NCBI GenBank assembly: GCA_003123965.1
Contig: NNSL01000166.1
Coordinates: forward strand, 1 to 7,063
Source of the DNA: Balneolaceae bacterium SMO_bin1
Lineage (GTDB): Bacteria > Bacteroidota > Rhodothermia > Balneolales > Balneolaceae
Reading direction: 5' to 3'
DNA length: 7,063 nt
In this document: positions 1-6,511 of the stretch, one piece after another
Numbering within the stretch: position 1 is the stretch's first letter
How the letters are laid out: each line of letters starts with the position of its first letter
The notes under the pieces: generated by a model
Databases searched by the model: none
What the model saw: the letters and a program-made list of their open reading frames with translations, nothing else
Told to the model about the DNA's origin: nothing
Translations under genes and position numbers: made by a program

Positions 1-1107
1 TTTTTCTTCAATGGTTGACTTGAGATCATCAACATCTACGGGCGCGCCAGAGCCGGGTTCAGCGTTAGCGATAAGTCGAAAGATAGACTGCAGATTTTCG
101 AGACCACTTTCGGCGCTGTCAAGAGCGCTTTCGGAAAAGTCGGTGGTGCTGCGGTAGTGACTTTGAAGCAGGAAGAATCGAATGACCTGCGGGTCCCATT
201 TGCGGCTAAGCAGTTCATGATCACCGCGGAAAAACTCATCAAGCGAAATAGCATTGCCCAGCGACTTACCCATTTTCTGTCCTTCCAGCGTAACCATATT
301 ATTGTGCATCCAGTAATTGGCGAAGGGTTTCTCGTAGGCGCATTCGCTTTGCGCAATTTCGCATTCGTGGTGCGGGAACTGATTGTCGAGTCCGCCGCCG
401 TGAATGTCAAAATGTTCGCCTAGATACTTGGTAGACATGGCCGAGCACTCTACGTGCCAACCGGGATAGCCATCACCCCATGGGGAGGGCCATCGCATAA
501 TGTGATCGTCGCCGGCTTTTTTCCAGAGCGCAAAATCTTCGGGTGATCGCTTGTCGCCGGCCGTTTCAATGCGTGTGCCGCTTTCCTGCTCTTCAACATC
601 GCGGCCGCTGAGCTTGCCGTAATTTTCATCGGAGGAGACATCAAAATAAACATTGCCGTCAACCTCATAAGCGTGCCCGTTTTCCAGCAGTTTTTCCACC
701 ATCTGTATTTGCTCAATAATGTGGCCGGTAGCACGCGGTGAAATATCGGGCCGCTGCACGCCCAACCGATCCATATCGCGGAAGTAGTTGTAGGTGTATT
801 TTTCGGCGATTTCCATGGGCTCCAGTTGTTCTACTTTGGCCTGCTTTTCGAGCTTGTCTTCGCCTTGGTCGGCGTCATCGGTAAGGTGACCAACATCGGT
901 GATATTTTGCACGTAGCGCACATCGTAGCCAAGGTAACGCAGGTAGCGAATCACTACATCAAAGGAAACGTAGCTTTTGGCGTGGCCGAGGTGGGGATCG
1001 CCGTAGACGGTAGGCCCGCACACGTAAATTCCGACAAAGCCTTCGGTGATGGGTTCAAACTTTTCTTTCTGGCGGCTAAGTGTATTGTAAATATGAAGTT
1101 CCTGCAT
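1..1107 (-). CDS. cysS: Cysteinyl-tRNA synthetase (CysRS), C-terminus cut off by the window edge
   Basis: Class I aminoacyl-tRNA synthetase that activates cysteine with ATP and charges tRNA-Cys in the cytoplasm. The open frame runs without a stop from ATG at 1107-1105 to base 1, giving 369 residues; bacterial CysRS is usually about 460-490, so the tRNA-binding C-terminal part lies outside. Visible signatures are the N-terminal IYNTLSRQKE block, CGPTVYGDPHLGH with the HIGH-like motif HLGH at residues 39-42, WHVECSAM, HGGGLDNQFPHHECEIAQSE, and the KMSKS loop as KMGKSLGN (278-285). By family comparison the catalytic zinc ligands are C30, C221, H246 and E250, all present. The ATG is preferred because the usual family N-terminus begins there; no Shine-Dalgarno sequence is evident. 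It follows the AsmA-like gene on the same strand after a 104-bp gap. No frameshift or missing key residue was seen. Identity is very secure. Confidence 0.97.
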   Translation of the reverse strand, partial: MQELHIYNTLSRQKEKFEPITEGFVGIYVCGPTVYGDPHLGHAKSYVSFDVVIRYLRYLGYDVRYVQNITDVGHLTDDADQGEDKLEKQAKVEQLEPMEIAEKYTYNYFRDMDRLGVQRPDISPRATGHIIEQIQMVEKLLENGHAYEVDGNVYFDVSSDENYGKLSGRDVEEQESGTRIETAGDKRSPEDFALWKKAGDDHIMRWPSPWGDGYPGWHVECSAMSTKYLGEHFDIHGGGLDNQFPHHECEIAQSECAYEKPFANYWMHNNMVTLEGQKMGKSLGNAISLDEFFRGDHELLSRKWDPQVIRFFLLQSHYRSTTDFSESALDSAESGLENLQSIFRLIANAEPGSGAPVDVDDLKSTIEEK

Positions 1108-1151
1108 CAATACGAACCTGCGGTTAAATTGCACGAATTTATTTTGAAGGC

Positions 1152-1159
1152 CAAAGATA
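1152..1159 (-). promoter_or_regulatory. Candidate -7 promoter box for cysS
   Basis: Read on the minus strand this is TATCTTTG, an exact match to the Bacteroidota sigma-factor -7 consensus TAnnTTTG, lying about 44 bases upstream of the cysS ATG inside the 104-bp gap after the AsmA-like gene. A TTTTG sits only 12 bases upstream, too close for the usual -33 element, so only half of the promoter is supported. If real, cysS would have its own start with a leader of about 40 nt. An eight-base match can arise by chance. Confidence 0.3.
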
Positions 1160-1211
1160 CGAGCTTGCCGACAAAATTAACAGCCTGCGTTTATCTGCTA
1201 TTGCACATCTT

Positions 1212-4200
1212 TTATTGATTTGATGTGGTATCAGCCTGTGTAGTATCCTGCTGGGTTTGGCGCCCGCGTTTAAGCAGATCCTGTAATCTGTTTTTCACAT
1301 TATCTTTCAGCGCATCTTGTATCATGGGCTTGATGACCGTCTGGTCGGGCTGTACCACCGGATTGCCGTAGGTTCCGGTTACGCGCAGCGGCACTAAAAT
1401 GGTGCCGTTTTCGCGGGTGAGCGCATCGGCCGCCTGCGATGTAATTACTGATGCAATAGCACTTTTAAACCGGTTGGGCAACAGCAGCGAAATGCTGAAG
1501 TCAATTTTCTCAGACGCCAGATTATGCGTGCCGTTCAGCTCCATACCGATATCATCACTGGTCAGCGATAAATCTTTGAGGGTGAGCACCTGGTTGTTCA
1601 CCGACACGGAGCTTTGCCACTGGTCGAGGGCCACATCACGCAGCATGTTTATTTTGGTGAACGAGGCCAGCCGCTCCTGGATAGGATGATTTTCAACACG
1701 CGCCTGGCTCATGCCAAAGGTGCCGTCGAGCACGGTGGTGGCAAGCAGGGGGCTCAACTCTTCGCTAATTTGGGTAGTGTAATCAATCTCTGTGCTGAAG
1801 GTGCCGGTGATATATTGATAAAATTGGCTATCTTCACCGAGGATGGGATAATCTTGGAAAAAAGATTCGAGTCGGAGACTGTCGAGCGCGCCTTCAAAAT
1901 CAAATGTTGAAGGGCCGCTTTCCGGAATTTGCCAGCGCATGGTTCCACTTGCTGCGCCTTCAAAAAGCTCAACCCGCCCTTTGGTAAGATTCACCTGCTC
2001 TGGTGTTGTGGTCGCCTCGGCCTGCAGGTTACGCATGGTAACGCCGGTGATGGTCATTCGGTCGATATTCGCACTGAGCGTACTGTTCAGATCCGGTAGC
2101 TCCAGGTTGAATGTGGAGGTAGTATCACTCCAGTCGATGAGTTCATCCCAGTTCAGGTAATTGCCCGAGAACTGGCCCTTTAGCTGCGGCGTGGTACTGC
2201 GATTCTGGTCCTCTTTCAAATACTCCATGTAGTTGGTAAGCGATCCGCTGATGTCAAGGTCTGACGAGCCTAGATTGAACGTCAGTGAATTGAGTGTGGC
2301 TTGCTGCGGGGTGAGGCTGAACGTGCCGTTGAGATTCTTGACCGGCTCGCGCAGCGATTCACCATTCATGTTGGCATTTTTAACTGTCATTTTACCGGAT
2401 AGCGCCAGTGCCGCAGGGTCGTTCAGCGGGCCATTGACTTTCAGGTTGAAATCGGCATCACCGGTAAGTTCAGTAACCTGCGGTTCAAGCTGATAATAAT
2501 TGCCAATTTCACTCAGCTCGGCATTGCCTTGCAGATCAAGATTCACGGTGCGGTTTTCGCTCAGGTAGTTATCAATCACCCCTGATCCCTGCATGTTATT
2601 GTCGCCGGTGCTGAACCGGGCGTTGCTCACGGTCATGCGCGGGCCGTCGAGCACGGATTCAAAGCTGATATCTCGAAATGGCGCATCAAATTCGTGGTAG
2701 TTGATGTAGCCATTCTTCAGGGTGATGGTACCGCTTTGCACGGCGCGTTCAATCTGGTCGGCGGGACCGTCGAGTGTGGCCTGGGCATCGAGCATGCCCT
2801 CCAGCTGCAGGGTGTCCTCATTAAGCGGGTAGAATTCTTTAATAGTTGCCAGGTCAAACTGCAGGCTGGTATTCATGTTATTAATGCGCCGCTGGGATTC
2901 GTTCAGCAGGTTTTGAATTTGGCCGTTAGCCGAAAGTGAGTTTTGAGCGGCCTGCAAGCTAAGGCTCTGAATTGTGAGCAACTCTTGGGTCCCCGAAGCG
3001 TTAATGTTGATATTGGTGATTGGTTTCGGTACATCCTGGTATTGCAGCATGCCGCCGGCCAGTACGGCGCGGCCGTTAAATTGCGCGTTTTCGGGCTGCT
3101 GCAGTTCGCCTTCAGCGTTGGCGTTTACATCAAGCTGCCCGGCCATTTGCTGCACGCCCATTTGGGTGATATCGTAAAATTCGTTGACGGTGGAGAGATC
3201 CACATCGGCGGTAAAATCCATGTCAAAAGTGGCGGCATCTTCCAGCGGATTGGTAATATTCCCGGTGCCGGTTACCGAGTTCACCCCGGCAATAGCGTTA
3301 AGCGTATCAATGGTAACGAGTTCGTTTGTAGCATTGGCCGCGAGGCGAATATTTTCGATGGGCTGCGGGAGGTCGGGGTCTTTCAGGTAGCCGTTGTCAA
3401 CGTTTATTCTGATATCAAAGTTAGGGCTGGCTTCAGCAGTGATTGGTCCGCGGATGGTGCCGCCCAGCTCAAGTGAGCCTCGCGTTTCCAGTCCATCGGT
3501 ATACTCAGCATAGGTCTCCGGCATAAGGCGCAGCAGTTCGCCAAAGTTATCAGAAGAAGAGTTGAAGTTCAGATCAACCGTAAACACTTCGCTCCAATTG
3601 CTCAGGCTGCCATTCAGGTCCATTTCCAGTCCCCGGATGGCAAAAGTACCTTCACGCAATTGAATGGTTTCTTGATCAGGAAAAAAGGTGGATTGCTGGG
3701 TGAGCGACAGCGGCAGTCCCTCTACGTAATTCACGCTGTCTATGGTGGCCGAAAAGCCGCCTATTTCTACATCGATGCTGCTGGCAATGGAATCGGCGTA
3801 ACTCAGGGATAGGTCGCCGTCAAAATCATTAAGTGCGGCCGTGGTGTTAGATGTTCGGTCATCGTAGGCAAAATAGCCGTTGCTGATTTGGAAATAGGGG
3901 ATGCTGATATCATAGCCGGCCTGGGTAGTATCAGTCTCCTCCGTTTCAAAAAGAAAATCCAGGTTAGATGTGCTGTCGGCATAAACGGTATATGTAAAGC
4001 GGGGATTGTTAAATACCAGCTCGGTAACGTTTACCTGATTGCTCAGCAGCGGCAGCAATTCAACGCCGGCCACCAGGCGATCTAGCGACGCCAGCGTATC
4101 AGCTTCGGCCGGTCCGGCAACACGCATATTAGTGATTTCGATGCCGGGATGGGGGAATGTTGTGAAGAACGAAAGCGACATGCCCTCGGCCTGCACTGGC

Positions 4201-4334
4201 TGCCCAACGGCATCGTTCAGATAGGGAAGTACCGTACGTTTGAGCCGATCTTCGGTGAAATAGAGATTTAAGCCTATCACCAAAACGACCAGAAATATAA
4301 TGAAGCCGCCTACAATTTTAGCAAAAGTTTTCAT
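1212..4334 (-). CDS. AsmA-family envelope protein, 1040 aa, with four ~113-residue tandem modules
   Basis: Large inner-membrane-anchored periplasmic protein of the AsmA type. Known family members (AsmA, YhdP, TamB) form long hydrophobic beta-grooves implicated in moving phospholipid to the outer membrane or assisting outer-membrane assembly; that role is inferred here. Residues 7-26 are one hydrophobic helix after MKTFAK, so the bulk should face the periplasm. The N-terminal block (about 27-110, with GMSLSFFTTFPHPGIEITNM) is typical AsmA. The centre holds repeated modules starting near residues 314, 427, 541 and 653, each with a pattern like NGY-x(6)-P-x-PI-x-NI and ending in an aromatic pair such as NEFY, KEFY or GNYY. 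Residues about 759-800 (MTITGVTMRNLQ, then LFEGAASG) and 866-900 match the conserved AsmA C-terminal region. The tail after 1022 is Gln/Thr/Asp-rich and polar. The ATG at 4334 gives the expected N-in membrane anchor; no Shine-Dalgarno is seen. The frame is intact throughout. Transcribed toward cysS and divergently from pcm. Confidence 0.88.
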   Translation of the reverse strand: MKTFAKIVGGFIIFLVVLVIGLNLYFTEDRLKRTVLPYLNDAVGQPVQAEGMSLSFFTTFPHPGIEITNMRVAGPAEADTLASLDRLVAGVELLPLLSNQVNVTELVFNNPRFTYTVYADSTSNLDFLFETEETDTTQAGYDISIPYFQISNGYFAYDDRTSNTTAALNDFDGDLSLSYADSIASSIDVEIGGFSATIDSVNYVEGLPLSLTQQSTFFPDQETIQLREGTFAIRGLEMDLNGSLSNWSEVFTVDLNFNSSSDNFGELLRLMPETYAEYTDGLETRGSLELGGTIRGPITAEASPNFDIRINVDNGYLKDPDLPQPIENIRLAANATNELVTIDTLNAIAGVNSVTGTGNITNPLEDAATFDMDFTADVDLSTVNEFYDITQMGVQQMAGQLDVNANAEGELQQPENAQFNGRAVLAGGMLQYQDVPKPITNININASGTQELLTIQSLSLQAAQNSLSANGQIQNLLNESQRRINNMNTSLQFDLATIKEFYPLNEDTLQLEGMLDAQATLDGPADQIERAVQSGTITLKNGYINYHEFDAPFRDISFESVLDGPRMTVSNARFSTGDNNMQGSGVIDNYLSENRTVNLDLQGNAELSEIGNYYQLEPQVTELTGDADFNLKVNGPLNDPAALALSGKMTVKNANMNGESLREPVKNLNGTFSLTPQQATLNSLTFNLGSSDLDISGSLTNYMEYLKEDQNRSTTPQLKGQFSGNYLNWDELIDWSDTTSTFNLELPDLNSTLSANIDRMTITGVTMRNLQAEATTTPEQVNLTKGRVELFEGAASGTMRWQIPESGPSTFDFEGALDSLRLESFFQDYPILGEDSQFYQYITGTFSTEIDYTTQISEELSPLLATTVLDGTFGMSQARVENHPIQERLASFTKINMLRDVALDQWQSSVSVNNQVLTLKDLSLTSDDIGMELNGTHNLASEKIDFSISLLLPNRFKSAIASVITSQAADALTRENGTILVPLRVTGTYGNPVVQPDQTVIKPMIQDALKDNVKNRLQDLLKRGRQTQQDTTQADTTSNQ

Positions 4335-4502
4335 GCAAGAATATTACTTGGAGAATAATTATTTGCCAATATAGAAATGAATATCGTACCATCCATTTCA
4401 TTAAATTAAAATGATTTTATTGCAACAAGTTCCTTATGTTTAGCCATTGATTTGTACAATTAATTCACTTTTCAACTATCGGGTTATAAGCTATTCACGA
4501 TC
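4335..4502. promoter_or_regulatory. Divergent intergenic region between the AsmA-like gene and pcm
   Basis: This 168-bp AT-rich stretch separates two outward-reading genes, so promoters for both must lie here or inside the genes. No full promoter could be assigned. Weak candidates for pcm are TTGATTTG (4447-4454), one mismatch from the TAnnTTTG box, and the overlapping TACAAT (4455-4460), neither with a good upstream partner. For the AsmA-like gene, TATATTGG on the minus strand (4366-4373) is a poor -7 match. Short palindromes occur at 4407-4419 (odd-centred, TAAAATGATTTTA) and 4452-4459 (TTGTACAA), either of which could be chance in such AT-rich DNA. No ORF of note. Confidence 0.4.
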
Positions 4503-5166
4503 ATGCACCGACAGCAGCTGAAATTTAAACAGCGCCGCAAAGATCTTATAAAAACGCTGCGCGACAAAGGCATAAGCAGTGAACGCGTGCTGGATGCCTT
4601 TAAACAGGTACCAGCGGCACATTTTTGTTGATACTGCCCTTGAAGACCGCGCCTACAAAGATACGGCCCTGCCGATAGGCATGGATCAAACCATATCACA
4701 GCCGTACACGGTGGCCCGCCAAACGGAACTGCTGGAGGTATTTCCGGGCGAAAAAGTGCTTGAAATTGGAACGGGATCAGGATACCAGGCCTCTATTTTG
4801 TGCGAGCTGGGCGCCAAAGTGTACAGCGTAGAGCGCCATAAAAAGCTGTATGAAAAAGCCCGCGGCCACCTGCAGGAGCTGGGCTATTCGGTTGAGCTAA
4901 AACTCGGCGACGGCACCCTGGGATGGTCGGCTTACGCCCCCTACGATGCCATTATTGTAACTGCTGCTGCCCCGGAAGTGCCCGACCAGCTGCTGGATCA
5001 GCTGAATGTGAACGGCCGCCTGGTGATTCCGGTGGGTGACGAGCATAAACAGCAGATGATTCGCGTCAGGAAGGTCCGGGAAAACGAATATGAGCAAGAG
5101 AGCTTCCGGCATTTTAAATTTGTACCACTAGTGGGAGAGAAGGGATGGAAAGATAAAGGCAATTGA
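4503..5166 (+). CDS. pcm: Protein-L-isoaspartate O-methyltransferase, interrupted by one extra base
   Basis: Cytoplasmic repair enzyme that methylates isoaspartyl residues in aged proteins using S-adenosylmethionine. The gene begins at ATG 4503, the first ATG after an in-frame stop at 4461, and encodes MHRQQLKFKQRRKDLIKTL and so on to the conserved VP at codons 36-37. One surplus base in CCAG (4611-4614) then shifts the frame, and translation would stop at 4629. Removing the A or G restores VPRHIFVD and a full 220-residue protein, normal family length. In restored numbering: ALPIGMDQTISQP (55-67), AdoMet motif I VLEIGTGSGYQ (85-95), VYSVER (106-111), DAIIVTAA (148-155), RLVIPVG (172-178), FVPLVG (206-211). 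All catalytic landmarks are intact, so decay, if real, is recent. The ATG at 4579 opens the second frame but yields an unrelated 12-residue start, so it is unlikely to be the true beginning. popT follows 98 bp downstream. Identity is secure; whether the gene is functional depends on whether the extra base is real. Confidence 0.93.
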
Positions 5167-5262
5167 GAATTGAAAATGAAAAATTAAGAATAGTTACAAG
5201 ATTCAATTTTATCCTATGTCCGGTCTGATAATTTTTAATTTTTAATTTTTAATTTTTAATTC
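5167..5262. repeat. 25-nt imperfect inverted repeat filling the pcm-popT gap
   Basis: The left arm (5167-5191) begins at the base after the pcm stop codon. The right arm (5238-5262) ends two bases before the popT start. The reverse complement of the left arm matches the right arm at 22 of 25 positions, with a 46-base spacer. The arms are almost purely A/T, so the RNA hairpin would be long but weak. It could act as a weak bidirectional structure, a leader hairpin near the popT start, or be a degenerate dispersed intergenic repeat of the AATTTTTAA-rich type. No transposase, target-site duplication or strong T-tail is visible. Confidence 0.6.
5230..5261 (+). repeat. Heptanucleotide tandem repeat, (AATTTTT) x4 plus AATT
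   Basis: Four perfect copies of AATTTTT occupy 5230-5257, followed by a partial AATT to 5261. The array overlaps the right arm of the inverted repeat and lies 3 bases upstream of the TTG start of the DUF368 gene. An in-frame TAA at 5250-5252 shows the array is not translated as part of popT. Perfect short arrays are prone to slippage, so copy number may vary between strains and could alter leader length or promoter spacing; that is inference. Confidence 0.9.
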
Positions 5263-5264
5263 CC

Positions 5265-6419
5265 TTGTCAACACCTTCCAAAACTGAAGAAAATGTTGAG
5301 TTTGACAGCACTTCCTGGAAAGAGTCTCCGTTCTTAGTTCTCAAAGGTTTTTTGATGGGATCGGCCGATATAGTGCCGGGTGTAAGCGGCGGTACCATGG
5401 CGCTGATTGTGGGCATCTACAACCGGCTCATTCACGCCATCAGCAGCTTTGATCTTACTTTTATCAAGCTGCTTTTTACGTTCAGGTGGAAATATGCTTT
5501 TCGGCATGCCCACTGGAAATTTATGGCTGTACTGCTGACCGGCATTTTCAGCGCTATTCTATTCTTTACCAAAGTGGTGCCGCTGCAGGTGTACATGTTT
5601 ACGGATCCGGAGCTCATCTACGGTATCTTTTTTGGGTTGATTGTTGGCTCTATTTTTGTTCTGATTGTAGCAATTGACGATTTTTCATGGAAACATGGTC
5701 TGTACGTTTTAGGAGGCATACTAATTGGATTGTGGGTAGTAACGCGCGTGCCGGCAGAAACCCCCGAGTCGGCGTTGTTTATTTTTCTGAGCGGTTCTAT
5801 TGCCATTTGCGCCATGGTGCTGCCCGGCATTTCCGGCTCCTATATATTGCTCATTCTGCGAAAATACGAATTTATACTATCCCAGCTGGGTCGGTTGGGC
5901 TCATCCGAAACGCTTGAAGCCCTATGGGTGATACTCCCTTTTGTGCTGGGAGCAATAGTTGGACTCATGCTTTTTACCCGCCTGCTGGCTTGGCTTCTTG
6001 ATAACTACTATGGCCCAACACTTGCAGTACTCATCGGATTTTTAATTGGTTCGCTCTATGTTATCTGGCCGTATCAGCATCGTTCATATTCTGAGTTTGT
6101 GCGGGATACCGAGGTTGTGGCGTACAACAGTGAGCGGGCTGAGACACTTCGCGAGAACCCGCCAGATACCGACCAGCCCGAGTATCAGCGCCTTGGTCCG
6201 GTGGTAAATCCCGGGACTGAACCGGAATCCCGAAACGTGGAAATCCAAACGGTAAAACAGAAATTAACCCAAACTGAGCCGTATATCCCTTATATAACGG
6301 TGCGGGGAGCAGAAACAGCCCATTTCTGGAGCGGGATTGGAGGGGCAGGTCTGGGGCTCGTGTTAGTGGTTGGTCTTGATCTGCTGCGCCGCCGCGACGA
6401 GCAAGCGGAAGCTATTTAG
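5265..6419 (+). CDS. popT: DUF368 family polyprenyl-phosphate transporter (PopT type)
   Basis: Polytopic inner-membrane protein of the DUF368 family. Characterised members (PopT) act as undecaprenyl-phosphate translocases, returning the lipid carrier to the cytoplasmic face for peptidoglycan and other envelope polymers; applying this here is by homology. Both family signatures are visible: GSADIVPGVSGGT (residues 32-44) and MVLPGISGS (184-192), two related re-entrant-like segments consistent with an internal duplication. Hydrophobic segments occur near 87-104, 115-137, 145-160, 168-197, 219-243, 252-269 and 354-373. Residues about 271-350 form a long polar stretch before the last helix, making the protein 384 residues rather than the roughly 280-310 I associate with the family. 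The start is TTG at 5265: an in-frame stop lies at 5250, and the first in-frame ATG (residue 31) would cut into the conserved first signature. Translation could therefore be inefficient. Downstream of pcm, upstream of the hydroxylase gene. Confidence 0.88.
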   Translation: MSTPSKTEENVEFDSTSWKESPFLVLKGFLMGSADIVPGVSGGTMALIVGIYNRLIHAISSFDLTFIKLLFTFRWKYAFRHAHWKFMAVLLTGIFSAILFFTKVVPLQVYMFTDPELIYGIFFGLIVGSIFVLIVAIDDFSWKHGLYVLGGILIGLWVVTRVPAETPESALFIFLSGSIAICAMVLPGISGSYILLILRKYEFILSQLGRLGSSETLEALWVILPFVLGAIVGLMLFTRLLAWLLDNYYGPTLAVLIGFLIGSLYVIWPYQHRSYSEFVRDTEVVAYNSERAETLRENPPDTDQPEYQRLGPVVNPGTEPESRNVEIQTVKQKLTQTEPYIPYITVRGAETAHFWSGIGGAGLGLVLVVGLDLLRRRDEQAEAI

Positions 6420-6511
6420 AAGCCAAAAATTATTAACCGGCTTAAATAGTGCTTTAGTTTGGTAGGCAGAACAGATATTTTAAAGCTTAATTTTTAGTTG
6501 AGTCCCCTTCT

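Noticed and set aside
826..1218. A 130-residue open frame on the + strand opposite cysS
   Set aside because: It is antisense to the most conserved N-terminal part of CysRS and has no independent coding support.
2943..3476. A 177-residue open frame on the + strand inside the AsmA-like gene
   Set aside because: It lies wholly opposite an intact, clearly conserved coding frame, has no recognisable domain, and is a typical antisense shadow.
4407..4419. Odd-centred palindrome TAAAATGATTTTA as an operator in the divergent region
   Set aside because: It is short, composed mostly of A and T in an AT-rich spacer, unrepeated nearby, and no adjacent regulator gene suggests a binding protein.
4605..4631. 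Programmed +1 frameshift in pcm
   Set aside because: No slippery codon, rare-codon hungry site, prfB-like CTTTGA context or stimulatory structure is visible at the junction, and Pcm is not a family known for recoding.
4579..5166. A separate gene starting at ATG 4579, with MNACWMPLNRYQ as its N-terminus
   Set aside because: Those first 12 residues are the out-of-frame reading of codons that encode the true Pcm N-terminus. The family sequence enters this frame only at RHIFVD, after the extra base.
6420..6443. Intrinsic terminator after popT
   Set aside because: AAGCC (6420-6424) and GGCTT (6439-6443) can pair, but the stem is five base pairs with a 14-base loop and there is no T-tract after it.
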